Assembly: GCA_037974965.1 (NCBI GenBank)
Contig: JBBPFI010000003.1
Span: 1,922,001-1,986,000, forward strand
Source: Dacryopinax spathularia
Lineage: Eukaryota; Basidiomycota; Dacrymycetes; Dacrymycetales; Dacrymycetaceae
DNA: 64,000 nt
Direction: 5' to 3'
Positions 1-12,076 of this stretch are shown one piece after another (position 1 is the first letter of the stretch; every line of letters starts with the position of its first letter). The notes under the pieces were generated by a model. The model did no database searches, was not told where the DNA came from, and was given only the letters and a program-made list of their open reading frames with translations. The position numbers and the translations under genes were made by a program.

Positions 1-2081
1 CCTCCTCCTCCTCCTCTTCCTCCTCCTCCTCCTTCAGCGGCGGCAAAGCCTTCCACTTCTCGTCAAAGATCCTGTTCAGCTCATCTCCGGCCGCGCGGAC
101 CGGCGTGCCCTCGGCATTGTACAGCCTACAGTTCTTGATCATCAGCTTGAAGTCGGCATGGAACTCCTGCGCGGTGCCGTATTGCTTTGCTTCGAGCTTC
201 TTTTTCATCGTGCTGAGGTCCATGGGCTTCTTGACGATCTTGGGGTAGTCCGGGATGTTAAGGGCGACGTGGTCTACGGCGCGCATACGTCAGCTCTAAA
301 GTTTGTGGGTCGAAAAAAGGGAGGCACTCACCAACAGGATCGTAGAACGGATAAGCGGCAGAATAGAACTGCTTCTTAAACAGATGCTGGATAACCTGGC
401 CACAGAACCTAAGTTGCTCCTGCGTGCCATCATCCCTCTCCTTGCCCTTGCCCTTGCCACGGCGTTTCTTCCCCGGCGTAGGCTCAGCATAAGGCAAGTC
501 CCTCGGAGGTGGGGGGTGGATCTCCCGCTTTGGGCGTACGACCGCAGTGGGCGTCTCGGGCGAGTTGCGCCGAATGACGGGGACGGCGATGCTCTGCCTG
601 CGCTGCTGTTTGGGAAGCGCGGAGGGCGTCGTCGCTGATGCTGCCACCGGCGGGGACGGCTGCGTAGGGATGACAGGTGCTGACTGCGTAACGGGAATGA
701 CAGGCTTGGGATGCTCAGGCTCGGGCATCTTCTCGAGCTGCTTGTCGAAGAGCGCTTGCAGGCGCTTGGCCATCTGGCTCACAACATGCGCCTCGCCGTT
801 GAACTTTACAGCATTGTCGAACACGAGATGGACGTCAGCGACGAACTCGTCCGCGCTCCAGTAGCGTTTTTCAGGGTTGAGCTGGGAGACTTCGAGCACC
901 TGGGAGTACTGCTTCGTACCCGGCTTTATCGCGGGGTTGGAAAGGGTGAGCTTCTCCTCGACCGTACCCAGGTCCATGGGGTGCTTGATGATCATGTGGT
1001 AGTGAGGGATGTTCAGCCCGACAGTGTCGACGGGCTTAAGGAAAGGAGGCGCATCACGATTCTTCTTGAGGTTACGCAGCACGCCAGACATAAACCGGTG
1101 CTGCGCGACGGAGATGGTAGAGACGCGCGGGTGGTTAAGCCCGTTCGTGTGGATGTGCAGCTGCATATATGCGTCAACAAATGCAATGGGCAAGGTACAT
1201 GCAGGATGACTCACATCAGGCGTAGGCGTCAGCCGCTGCCGCTTGGACAGAGGCTCGCCGTTCTCCTGCCTGCCCAGAGTCTGGGACGTAGCAGCAGTAA
1301 GCTGGGACGAGCCGTCGACGGCACCATCAGCAGGCGCAGCAGCAGGGACGGAGGGAAGCGGTTCCGCCTTGGGAGTGTCGACGTCCATCCCGTCCGCAGC
1401 AGGGCTGACCAGCTCGTTCACGCCATGAATCTCCTCCTTTGGCTGCTCCAGGCCAGGGGCAGAGAGTGAGTCAGACTCAGGCACCAGCGTAGCTTCCTCC
1501 ATCTCGTCCGCCGTCCGCTTCTTTGCGGCAGGCACGCCCTCTTGGACCTGATCCACAACAGCAGACGACTCGCCATTAGGCGCCACCTGCCCTTGCACGG
1601 GTACAGGCGTCTGACCCTCCACGGCAGGAGGCAGTACCTGGTCAGGCAACACCTCCTGCACCGGCACTGGCCTCTCCTCATCTTTCACCTCTCCCGCACC
1701 AGCCTCACTACTCGCCTCAGCCATCTGCACATCCTCCAGCATCCCTCCCACTGGCGGCGGGGGCGTGCCCTTAGGAGGGGCGATCGGGAGGCTCGCCGGG
1801 TCCTGAGGTGTATGCACTTCAGGGACGATAGACGCTGCGTCCAAACTCGGCTTCTGGGGCGGAAGAGCGAGAGGAAGAGACGGCTGCGGGATAGGGCGAG
1901 GTTCTTGGGATGAGGTAGAGGGAGGGTCGAGTGGTGCGGAGGGGGTCATGGAGGGGAGAAGTGAGGCAGGAGGAGGATGTATGCCGTTTGGCTGTTGTTG
2001 GGGCTCGGGTGCCGATGTCGGCACGGGCGCAGCAGGGGAAGGCGACGTAAGCGTGGTAGTTGGAGGATTAACGCCGTCCAT
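1..2081 (-). CDS. BET-family double bromodomain protein (Bdf1/BRD4-like), 3' end outside the window
   Basis: A chromatin reader that binds acetylated histone tails and acts in transcription in the nucleus. The first 285 or so residues are Pro/Ser/Glu-rich and low complexity, with a KRQR basic patch. Bromodomain 1 follows, with HYHMIIKHPMDLGT and the acetyl-lysine Asn in AVKFNGEAH. A basic linker with a KKRRGKGKGKERD run leads to bromodomain 2, with VALNIPDYPKIVKKPMDL and the Asn in NCRLYNAEGTP. An acidic Glu run at the left edge probably leads to the ET domain, which lies outside. I read introns at 1161-1214 and 274-331; both restore the bromodomain frame. The start is the first ATG of the long open frame. 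The tandem bromodomains make the BET assignment strong. The fungal orthologue would be Bdf1. Confidence 0.93.
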
Positions 2082-2621
2082 CTTCTGTTGTTTCCCTCCG
2101 AGGAAGTAAGAGTGAAGGAAAGAGTCGTAAGAAGAGTGAAGGATGCAGTTTCGGTTTTTGATAATTGAGGGCGTTGGGCGATATGTGCGCCCCTACAGAA
2201 TGTGGGTCGGTGGTTTGTGTGTGGTGGTCGTTGAGCGTGTGAACGGCTAAACACCGACGAGAGTAATCGGCGATAAAGAGCAAGACGCGTCAACGGCTGT
2301 ATCGGGCGACTGGGGAGTCAGGGGTCCTCGAGCGTCTCCGGGTTCAAGTGCAGGACGCGGCGCGCGTGAGGGAGGCCTTATGTACGCGACTCGTCCGGAG
2401 GCAAGCAGCGGACAGGCGAAAGTCAAACGGAGGCTTTTTAGGGCCCTTTCCCGGTTGATGCGCCGTGGGATGGCGAGCATAACGTGGCGCGGCACTCCGG
2501 CATGGTCCGTGCGCGCAGCCGCTTTTTTTCGCTGGATGATGACTAGCCATCGCCGCAACCAGGCGAAAGGAAACTACACTACAATACTCGTAATAAAAAC
2601 GTACAACATCGCAACCGGCGT

Positions 2622-5288
2622 CTACTCGTCCTCCTTCTCCTCCGTCGTATCGACTTGCTGGAAAACCGGCTTGGGTTGATTCTGCCTCCACGCTGCAAAA
2701 CAGAAAAAATCAAATCAGTAAACAAACCGGAAGCAGATTTCCGCCCAAAAGCAAAAACAGACATACCCGCAGTCCAAATAGGGTCTTTCTCCGCAACGTC
2801 GGCGTACTTGAGCAGGGCTTCTCTGGGCTGTCAGGCGCGAGAGAAAGGAATAAGTGGTTAGTATGTGGTTTCTTTGCGTGTTGAGGAGAGGTGGTAAGTG
2901 GCGGGAGGGAGGTTGCAGCGGACGCGTAAGGGGCGCACGAGTCATGCACCATGGCTTCTTCGGCTTACGTAACCCGATGCGCCACGTATACGTGTGCGGG
3001 GTAATGCAAAAAAAGGCGTCGGCGCCGTTTGGGTGGCCGTAGCCATCAACAATGCACCATGAGGCAGAGATCGGGCCAGGGTCCGACGTGACCCAACAAT
3101 CAACAATCCCAAACCATCCGACCCCAACCAATAACCACAGAAGCCACTGACCAGCTTGACGACGGCGAGAGAACAGGAAATGGCGGGAGTGGAAGAGAGA
3201 GATGACAAACGAAAGACTCACATCCTCGTCCCTCGTGTTGTCCCTGAACAAATGCTGCACCAAATGCTGCGTCGCGCTCGCCCCGACCCTTCCGCCCTTG
3301 CCCGGCCCATGCATAGGCGGCATCGGCTTCCTCGTCGGCCCACCAACCTGCATCCTCTCCTTCTCCCTTCTCCGCTTGTTGGGCCTCCCTGTGTCTTCCC
3401 GCCCCATACCGGGCTCGTCTGGCAGCAGGATGGGAACGTACGCGGAGGACGCGTAGTCTTCTATCGTACGGGATTTGACGCCTTTCGGGACGCAAAGTTT
3501 GGCGCCGTTTATTGAGTGCGTGGGCGAGTAGAGGACGCGGATCGTGCCGTCCGCATGTCCACAAACGATCTACAAACTTTATCAGCCAACAGCCCTCAAT
3601 CAGCACTCAATGAGACAGGCCGTACCTGGTTGATCTTCGGATGCCAAACAACCCTCAACACGCCCCTCCCACCAAGAACGACTTCCCTCTCCACCTCCAG
3701 ATTCTCTCGCTTCAGGAGGAGCAACTTTCCACCACCAGCAACACCCGCCTCGGCCTCGTCCCTCGTAGCGCCCGCAGAAGTACCAGTAACGACATACTTG
3801 TTATCCGGGGAGAATGTCACATTCGTCCCCGGGTAGATAGTAGGCGCAGGAGCGGTCGCTATGGGACGCTTGAATTTCCGGGTGTCCCATACTGCTCTCT
3901 AGGTCAGTACGTCTCTCAAAGCAGGCCGAAAAGGGGAAGGGAAGATGAAGACGGAGACGTACACTTTACGGTCCCGTCCTCGCTCCGGCTCACGAACCCC
4001 CACCCATCCAACGAGAACGCGCAACTCGTCTCCCTCCCTTTCTCATGCGCGTCCTCAGCCGTCAGATTAGGTCTTACGAAATTCGACTTCGCAGCCCACA
4101 AGTGAATCGTGCCGTCCGTACATGCTAAATCCCCCTCGTGAGTAAGGAGCTGAGGTAGGGGAGGAGGGAGGAAGGGGCGTACCACCGGATATCATTGAGC
4201 CGTCTTTGTTGTATCCGCACCATGTTACTCTTGTTCTCGTACCGCGCTCTTTGCTCTTGACGACTATGACGGTTTTCTGTTTTCTCTTATTCTCCGTGTC
4301 CCATATCCTATTCTCATCAGCCATTGCTGCCGCTAGCAGGAGGGCAAGAGCGCGACGCACCGAATAGTGGAATCCGCCGAACTGGTAATAAACGTGTTAT
4401 CCTCCACCGGACTCCAGCAACACGCCGTCAGCTCCCCCACATGCCCCGCCGTATTCCTCATATCCCGGATATACATGTCGCCCTTAACGAACTCGGCCTT
4501 CTCCTCCCCATCGCGATCAAACAGCTTCGCTTGCGAAGTTCCGGAGATACAGAGGAAGGAGTCCCCATAGGGTGAGAAAGCGAGGTCTCGTATGGGGTAG
4601 TTTCCGGCGGGCTCGAACGAGCGGAAGGGGCGCAGGGAGAGGTCCATCCCGCCGAAATCCCACAGTTTGGCGTCGTAGTCGTGCGAGCCGGAGACGATGC
4701 GCGCACCAGAGGGGTCGAGCGAGAGGGCGGAAACGGCCTGTACACATGGGTCAACATGTCTCCTTTCTCGCCGAGTCAAGGCGGGGACGCACTTTGGTAT
4801 GATCCTTCAGTAGAATCTCATGCGTTAGAGGGAGGTCGTCCTCCGGCTCGCCATAGTCCTCGTCATCTTCCTCATCCTCCTCATCTGCGTGAGCCCCATT
4901 CGTCCCATTCGAGACAGCAGGCATAGGCCCGATATCCTCCTCATCGTCCTCATCGTCCTCCTCCCCATCACGCTTGGCTTCATCCTCTCTCGGTCGCTTG
5001 CCCACCACCTACCATCCATCAGCCCAAATCTTAGCATCACTAACGACAGAAACACACCTTAGCCGGCTCCTCCGGCCCCCTCACAGGCCCCCTCACTGGC
5101 CCTCTAACCTTCGGAGGATCCCCATCCGCCTTTGTGGAAACAGAAGCGGGCGACTCCTCCTTCTCCCCCCCCTGGGATGTGCCATTCCCGTTCCTCCTTG
5201 TCTGCTCAAATCGCTGTTGGGCGGTGGGCTTGTTTCGCTGTGGCTTGCCGAAGCCGGTGGGGAGGCCGAATGCTGATAGGTCGTCCAT
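2622..5288 (-). CDS. WDR70: WD40-repeat protein of the WDR70 family
   Basis: A nuclear beta-propeller protein; WDR70 orthologues act in chromatin and DNA-damage responses (family knowledge). The N-terminus MDDLSAFGLPTGFG is followed by a KVRGPVRGPVRG repeat and an acidic stretch (DEEDEEDDEDYGEPEDDLP). The propeller opens with LPLTHEILLKDHTK, then LSLDPSGARIVSGSHDYDAKLWDFGGMD, a hallmark of this family, and ITSSADSTIR with IWDTENKRKQKTV. Late repeats carry DGTIHLWAAK and SEDGTVK. The C-terminus is short and acidic (KPVFQQVDTTEEKEDE). Several short introns interrupt the frame. It lies head-to-tail with the bromodomain gene, about 540 bp upstream of it. The start is the only Met giving the conserved family N-terminus. 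Confidence 0.88.
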
Positions 5289-5812
5289 TTTTCGTCTATG
5301 GCAAGGGGAGTGGCGAGTTCTTGTTGGTGAGGAGTTGGAACTATGGATGGCAGAGGGGTCGGTATGCGTTAGGTTGGCGGCGTTCGAGCGCTTGTTGCTG
5401 GTCGTGGTCCCTGAATGACTTCACTAGACCGGGTGATGAGCTGACTGCTCCCGCAACTTGGGCAACCCACAACTCCCAATATTATTATCCAATTCTAGTC
5501 TCTCAAAATCAGAGCTGAAGTCCTGTTTTGAGCTTATTGATCTTACCTACGACTTCCCATAAACCACCAGGAGTCACCAAAAGTGGCCCAAAAGCGCGCG
5601 GCTTACCTCATCCCACGCCTTTGTCGCGCGAACACCGCGGCAGCAGTAACGAAGTCCTACGCGGCCCTATCCATTACCCACAACACCCGTCGCCTCCTTC
5701 AATCCGAACCACTATCTGCCTCTTCTCATTCTCCTTCTTTGGCTCAACCCTACCGTTCATCAGTCTTTATCCCTATCTCCCTATCTTGTCTTGAAGGAGT
5801 ACTGCAGGAGAG
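5289..5812. other. Intergenic: divergent promoter region
   Basis: The gap lies between the divergent starts of the WDR70-like gene and the orphan acidic-tail gene and must carry both promoters. I see no TATA box, RNA gene or convincing reading frame. Pyrimidine-rich patches near 5690-5790 may be the leader of the plus-strand gene. Confidence 0.5.
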
Positions 5813-6647
5813 TTGGAGACGCAGATGCCGTTACTCCACCCTGTGATAGCACCGATATCGATGCCGCCCTCGCCTGCTCCGCAGCTGAAGAGACGGAGGG
5901 ACGAGGTCGATTGGCTCGATCGAGCGCCATCACCATCGACGCCAGCGCCCGCGCCTGCATCTCCGGCTAGTCATTGGGAGCTGAGATCGACAGAGATCGC
6001 AAGGCAGGACAACGCAGAGCAGCAGCCTGGAAAGAGGGAGATCAAGCGCCGCCGTCTGGCTCCTCGGGCGCTACCTCCACCACAACCAGCATTCACCTCC
6101 TCGTCTACCAATCCTCCGTCAGATCAGAGTTCAGCCACTGTTTCCTCCTCTGCTGCTGTACATTCGCCATATACCCAAACCGAGCTAAACGAGGACAAGG
6201 GCCGCTTACCGACACCGAATGGGAGGGAGATGCACGAGTATTCGCAGATCAACAACCTCTTACATACGCTTCACACGCTGCGGACGCATACGAGTCCGGG
6301 AGGCTCAACACCGGCTTCCACTCCCACTGCCTTCACATCCACCCAAGCACGGGAAGAGTCGCCCTTCCACCGAGAGCATATAGGGCAGCAGGAGAGAGAC
6401 AAAGGTCAAGTAGATGCAGGGTACGAAGCGACCAACAGGTACGCACTCTGTTTGACTCGCGTGGATCCGTTCTGATCATGTATGCAGGATATTAGGCTCC
6501 TTAGCGCTTGAACGCAGGAGACGATTAGGCTCTCAACAGTCGGAACAAGAAGATAACGAGGATGATGATGATGAAGGGGACGGGGACGACCAGGACGCCG
6601 GTGGTGCTGATGACGCTGACGGATGGGACGACGACATGGACATGTAG
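5813..6647 (+). CDS. Orphan protein with acidic C-terminal tail
   Basis: I do not recognise a family. Two exons, 5813-6438 and 6488-6647, with a 49-bp intron (gtacgc...tatgcag), encode about 261 residues. The N-terminus is Pro/Ala/Ser-rich with basic KRRR patches resembling nuclear localisation signals (LKRRRDEVDWLD, REIKRRRLAP). A helical segment follows (EYSQINNLLHTLHTLRTH), then ATNRILGSLALERRRRLG across the splice junction, and a nearly all Asp/Glu/Gly tail ending DDADGWDDDMDM. Composition suggests a nuclear protein, perhaps a histone- or nucleic-acid-associated factor, but that is inference. A second in-frame ATG four codons downstream could be the true start. The clean splice that rescues the frame supports a real gene. 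Confidence 0.65.
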
Positions 6648-7030
6648 CCTCGTCTGTCAGCTAAACTGCCGTCTTTGTCCTCTGCCGCCGGCTGCTGCTG
6701 CTCTCACTCCTCTTTGTGTTCCCACCTCTCTCTCTTCCAATCCTTCTGCATCCCCGTCACCAAACCAACCAGTCACCCATGTGCATATACCCACTTTTCC
6801 CTTCCTCACTCCAACTTTCCTGCTCATGTCGTCTGCAAGCCTGTACTCTCCGCACCTGACCGCACTGCACTGTATCATCCAACGAATGATAGATTCCCAA
6901 TGAGATGTGATTCCAAAGATTACGACGACGACCCATTACCCGTTGCGATCAGCCGTCCATTACCACCACCTGTCCGATCCTCCCACCCTCTACAGCTCCT
7001 CCCAGCATAAAAAAGGGAGAAAGCAAGCCG
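6648..7030. other. Intergenic: convergent 3' ends
   Basis: The gap lies between the stops of the orphan gene and frataxin, which converge. It should hold both 3' UTRs. I see nothing else in it. Confidence 0.5.
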
Positions 7031-7893
7031 CTACCGCCCCTCCTCCCGCTTCTCGACCCACACCTCGACCCTCTCACCCGCAAACTCGCTCAGCTCTCTC
7101 TCCAGCAGCGCCTTAAGTGTGCTCCCATCCCGATGATAAAACCACGCCTCCTCCCCTCCCACCTCCTTTCCGCCCTCTTCTCCCTCCTTTCCCGTCTTGG
7201 ATGTAGAGGTGGAGGTGGAAGGAGGAGCGGTGGCGGAATCGTCCGTATCTGCTCGGGGAAAGCCGTAGTCGTACCGCTTCGGCCCTGACGCGGGCGAAGA
7301 GAGCCAGATCTGTAAATTCGGCGGCTGTTTGTTGAGGACATACGTCCCATGCGGTCCACACGAGAGGGTCAACACGCCCGACTGTACCAATCATCCACCA
7401 TCGAACGACATCAGCACGCATCTCACGAACGGCAACATAGGGCGGAGCAAGGAGGAGAAAGGGGGAGAGGGAGAGACGCACAGAATAAGAGACCTCCCAC
7501 CCCTCCTCGGCTGACTTTCCCACGCCGGCATCGATGGCCTCTTCCAGGGACTCGAGCATGTTGTCCATCGCGGCGTCGGACAGCTTGTGGTATTCTTCTT
7601 CTGTTAAGTGTCTGCCCTTCCAGCGTTAGTGCGTGGCTCTGTGCGGAGGGGGAGGGGGGAAAGGGAGGGGAGGGGACGGACGTTCGGTGGGAGGATTGAT
7701 TTCGCCTGCTGGAGGGCAGGAGCCTGGGTTGGGCGGCATGGGCAGGGCGGGAGTGGGAGAGGAGGTGAAGGCTTCGAAGAGGTATTGATGGGGCGGCTAG
7801 ACGCAGGAGGGGGACGCAAGGACGAGGTCGGGTTATGCAGCGGATAGCGGCGGTTGAGGATCGGGCTGCCATCGTCCAATCGTGGCTCCCCAC
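7031..7893 (-). CDS. YFH1: Frataxin, mitochondrial
   Basis: An iron-binding mitochondrial matrix protein that promotes Fe-S cluster assembly on the Nfs1-Isu scaffold complex. Exons 7682-7893, 7482-7611 and 7031-7381 give about 230 residues. The first 60 or so are rich in Arg/Ser/Ala with almost no acid, as expected of a matrix-targeting peptide. The fold begins at [17 protein letters not shown], followed by LEEAIDAG, the beta strand [19 protein letters not shown] and [20 protein letters not shown], all typical of frataxin. About 40 Ser/Thr/Glu/Gly-rich residues then interrupt the fold before [21 protein letters not shown]. The donor at 7681 is gtccgt and the next is gtgcgt. The start could also be the Met seven codons downstream (7872), which looks more like a presequence start. 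Confidence 0.93.
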
Positions 7894-8276
7894 TCAGTTA
7901 CTGCAGATTGAAGCAAGTGAAGCAGGCGCTGTACAGCTAGTATAAGTAGCACGTGGTCGAAAGGGGTAGGACTGGTCTTGATGCTCCTAGTCACCAAGCT
8001 GGAGGAGAGGTTGAGTAGATGTCGTGTGAAACGTCCCCTCGGAGTCCCGCTGGTTCGAACTTCACGCGCCTGATTGCGCGCTCTCAGAAGGGTCATTACG
8101 TTATCTCGGTCATACCGGCATTCTCCTAAACCCGACAACTTCCCCCTACCTTCCTCATCTTCTTTCTCCTCCATCATTCCACTCACTCTGCCAGTCTTGC
8201 AGCGGACCAGGTCTTTCATTACAATCCATACTGGTCATAAGATTGAGGGAAGCTACAGCTATAGCTACACACGCTC
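7894..8276. other. Intergenic: frataxin promoter and NIC96 3' end
   Basis: The gap lies between the frataxin start and the NIC96 stop, both on the minus strand. No RNA gene or TATA box is convincing. A GGTTCGAAC string at 8052-8060 was tested as a tRNA B box and rejected. Confidence 0.45.
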
Positions 8277-11200
8277 TCAGCTGTGCATATACGACTCCAG
8301 CGTGTTCAGCGTCGGGAAGTCCATCCCCGCCAGCCCAAGCGCAGTAGCGAACATATTCAGCCTCTTCGCCTTCTCCCTCAAGCTCATCAGTCTCTGCGCG
8401 CCCCACCAGACCGCATCAGCACCACTTTCCCCAGCACAAGATATAAAAGGCAAGCGTACCTGCTGGAACCCCTGTTCTCCGGAACGTTTTTTCGCCTCTC
8501 TGTACAGCGTCCACAGGGCTTCCATGGTTTGTTTTATGATCTCGGGCAGGTTGCGTACGATCGCAGGGTCTTCGCGCTTCACTTCTTCCGCTTTGCGGTG
8601 CATGTCGTATACGGTCGTCTTGAACGGCAACAGGTGCGTTTGGTCCAATTTCTACCCAGCGCATCATCAGTCCTCCTTCATCACAACGCAAAGACCGGAA
8701 AGTCGAAATGGGGAGCAAGCACGTACTTCGAGACCGAGCTCCTGACGCCCATAATGGATATCCTCGAACCCCTCCCTTATCTTCAACAGCTTCTGACACG
8801 TCCTCAACAATGCGTCCTGCACCCTCCCTCTCACTTCAGGAGTAGAATAATACACCTCCCACATCTCCCTCGCCGTCGCCCTCACCTGTCCCGCCTCACT
8901 CTCCACTTCCGGACTCTCGAAGAGCGTATCCCCGACGGACTGGATAAGCAAGCGGAGGACGTCGTTGTATTCCCCCGCGAGGTTGTACAGCTTCACGGCG
9001 TCGATTAGGCGCTTTTCGGTGTGGTATTGACGCGCGAGGGCGAGCACGATCGATTGGTGGTAGGCGTGCGCGTCGTCCAGGTGGAGGAGCTTCATATTCT
9101 GCTCTATCGCACCCGGCTGCTCACCCCATCAACCTCTTTCCCTGCAAATGAGAAGCACAGGAGAAGACGTACGAAACTCAATCCATCCCTCCTACGCCCT
9201 CCGACGAGCTCCTCATAGTTCGGGCTCTCGAACGCGATCTGCCTGCACAGACTCTGGGCGTACGCGACTTGCTGCTTCCCGATATCGCCGGGGACGTCGC
9301 TGTTCAGCGTGATGAGGTAGACGTATTGGAGCGCTTCTTTAGGATCGATGCGCGTGAAATGCCGGATATAGCGTTGGATGAGGGTATCAAAATGGATGTA
9401 GGCGGTGTTGTCGATGACGACCACTGCGCGCGCCCAGTCAGATCAATCAGATGCAAACTAAGGAAGGAGATGAGCTTACGCAGACTGTTTTCGGAATCTT
9501 GCGACGCCTTCGGGATGCGCAGAAGGCCGTAATATGCTAGAGCGATCGCAATGTGCACCGCCTCGACAGTCATATTCGACTTCTCATGCATAGTCGCCAC
9601 AGCCCGCTCAAACTCTCCACAGCTGAGCAGTATCCTCGCCCACAACCACGGCCTCTTCCCGTCCTTATCAAAGCTCTTCTCGCCCAGCTTGACGACGGTC
9701 GCTGCGAGCTCCTTCAGGCCCCCGTTGGTTGGGACGCCTTCTTTGGGCTCGTCGGCCATGGCGAGCTGGAACCAGAGCCAGTCTTCGGTCGTTTCGGTTA
9801 CGTGGGTCACGTTCCTCCGAGTTGGCTCGGCGCGAGCGATGAGCTTGAAGAGAGCGTGCTTGAAGGGATCGATTGTCGGTGCATGCCGGATATGGGTGTT
9901 ATAGGATGTTAGCAGACGGTCCCGCAGCTGCTTCGAAACGCTGTGCATCGCGATTATTATCTCGCCTATATGGACGGCGCTGGCACGTACCTCCGATCTT
10001 CGCTTGTAACCCACTCCCTCAAGCACGGCAAGAAGAACTTGTCAAACTTGTTCAACGCAATATCCTGCTTCTCCGCCTCCGCAAGCGCCTCCTCCGCATG
10101 GCCGCAGCGTAATAGGAAGTAGATCTTCGCCCAGAGTGGCTGGCCCTTCACGAGCTCTAGGTTGGACTGCCATCGGCCTGCGTCGTAGTACCTCATCGCG
10201 AGGAAGGCGCGAAGCTTGTTGCTCGCGCTTGGGCTTGCTCCGAGGGCTGCTTCGACGGGATTGTTTTGCAGAGTTAGGTCAACATGTTGGGTATATCTGG
10301 AGAGTGTGCTTTAGCACGCTGCTTTCTATGCGGTGAACGCTTACGCACAGGTCTTCAAGCCATTTCATGCTTCCCCGCAGAATTTTCCTCCGCAAGTCCT
10401 TCGCTAATGGAGAAGAGGTTTGCGAAGCCAGGTAGGCTTGACTATATGCGCGTGCAGGGAGAGGATCCGTCTGATAGCTCGCAGAGCGTGGATCTTCTTC
10501 GCCAACGATTGAAGCCAGGAGGGAGAAAGTCGAGATGATCTGATCTCGTTTCTACGCACTGTCAGCCGGTTTCTGCATTCCGCCACAAACCAGACTTACT
10601 GTTTCGGCAGGTAAACGCTCAGTCGCTTCTGTCAGGGAATGGATGATCGGGAAGGGTGTTTCTTGTAAGCGAGCATAGTTCAGGTCAGAGACGACGCGGT
10701 CGTAGACCATCATCCGGCTGTGGGCGGGCATGCCCATAGGCTGACTGGGGCCCGCAACCTGGGACTGCGATACTGACGATCCGAGAACGAGAGATTGGGA
10801 CTGCGCCATCTGAGAACGAGTAGTCAGACGGGGAGTATCAGTCATTCTGAGGGTAGGACATACACTCCGTGAGCCCCATAACGTGCCACTCGACTCCAAC
10901 AAGCGCCTCTCGTCCCCAGTGGCCAACTCCTCAATCACCCGTTTCTTCTTCTCCTCCCAGTCCTTCCCAATCTTCTCCTCCATGCTCCTCCAAAAACTCT
11001 GTGACGTATCTCTCCTCGTCTCCTCAATCGTGGATAGTATTGCTTGCTCATGTGCATGGCGTAAATGAGAGGCAATGTCGGTGTCACGAATGGGTTGTAG
11101 GGGTGCGAAGGTGAGGGCAGGGTTCAGGGAAGTCGCGAGGTCTTGTAGTTGAGGGGCATTGACATGGGCTTGGGCGAGCAGATAATTACTGGAGAAGGCT

Positions 11201-11403
11201 TAGCATACATCTAGCATTTTGCGCATATTCACGACTCACGCCCGCTCAGCAGCCCCCACGCCGCCCGTCCTCGACACGAGCTTCCTGGACTGGTTTTCAA
11301 TTTGGTCCAAGCCAAGTGTCAAATGAGGTAACTCCTGCTGCTCCAGATGAGCCGCCAAGTTCCTGCTCGACGCCAGCAGCGCAGCCAAGTCCGGAGTCGC
11401 CAT
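8277..11403 (-). CDS. NIC96: Nucleoporin NIC96/Nup93, nuclear pore inner ring scaffold
   Basis: A structural alpha-helical nucleoporin that anchors the Nsp1-Nup57-Nup49 channel trimer to the inner ring of the nuclear pore complex. The N-terminus (MATPDLAALLASSRNLAAHL) starts a helical trimer-binding segment, followed by RHAHEQAILSTIEETRRDTSQSFWRSMEEKIGKDWEEKKKRVIEEL. A linker with SQPMGMPAHSRMM and DRVVSDLNYARLQE leads into the long helical solenoid. Recognisable blocks include WAKIYFLLRCGHAEEALAEA, DWLWFQLAMADEP, YGLLRIP, DPKEALQYVYLITLN and VKLYNLAGEYNDVLRLL. The C-terminus is AKRLNMFATALGLAGMDFPTL. At least seven short introns break the frame. The order and spacing of blocks match Nup93 family proteins throughout, so the gene looks complete. 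Confidence 0.93.
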
Positions 11404-12076
11404 AGTTTGTAGGAGTAGTGGGTGTCAACACGCAGACGCTGTGTGGACCTTTGTTCAGTGGCGGACGACGCGAAGTTCAAGAAACGCGCTTCAGGGATTT
11501 TGATTCCGCCAATGTTTGACCGACGCTTCTCTTTACGACCGACTCGTGCTGCTGTTTGATTCTTGCTATCTCTCCACAAGCATGCAGTAGTTCCAAGGAC
11601 ATCGTGATACCTCTGCTTCGACTCACATGAAATGTGTCCTACTTCCATGGGACTGACTTCTTTGACTCAGAATGCTCTGTCGATCAGAAGAGATGCATCG
11701 GCCAGGCTTGTCCAGGCTCCCGGACCGGGACCGAGGACGATATCCCTTGCATCACTACCATTTTGACCTTTCTGGCATGCAGCTCTATGAAGTGTGGAGG
11801 AAGGCTCTGATTCTGGGCATATCTTCTCATTTCACTTGTCGGGCATGCTGTCGGTGACCTGTCAGGAGCGTGCTGCGTACTGCCAGCATAACATTCAAGC
11901 TAGATCGCAAGTATCCTTCTCCAATTCTTCTGCCATCCTGAAAGTCACATTATTCTCCCATGCTCTATTCTCATTCCGAGCATCATTGTGCGCTCCTGGA
12001 GGAATTTCCGCTTCATATAAGGATTCGGGTGCTAGACAACTCTGTAACCCTCTCGAGCGCCGCTCGACTGCCGACC
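11404..12076. other. Intergenic: divergent region between NIC96 and the P450 array
   Basis: It holds the NIC96 promoter on the left and the P450 A promoter on the right. No reading frame or RNA gene is supported. Confidence 0.5.
12014..12020 (+). promoter_or_regulatory. TATA box of P450 A
   Basis: CATATAA lies 57-63 bp upstream of the ATG at 12077, a normal distance for a fungal TATA box. Confidence 0.55.

Noticed and set aside
1-60. The CTC/CTT-rich run at the left edge as a microsatellite
   Set aside because: On the minus strand it codes the Glu run that follows bromodomain 2, so coding sequence explains it.
8041-8075. A GGTTCGAAC string resembling a tRNA B box
   Set aside because: The flanking bases do not pair into a T-arm on either strand, and no A box or acceptor stem is found at the right distance.
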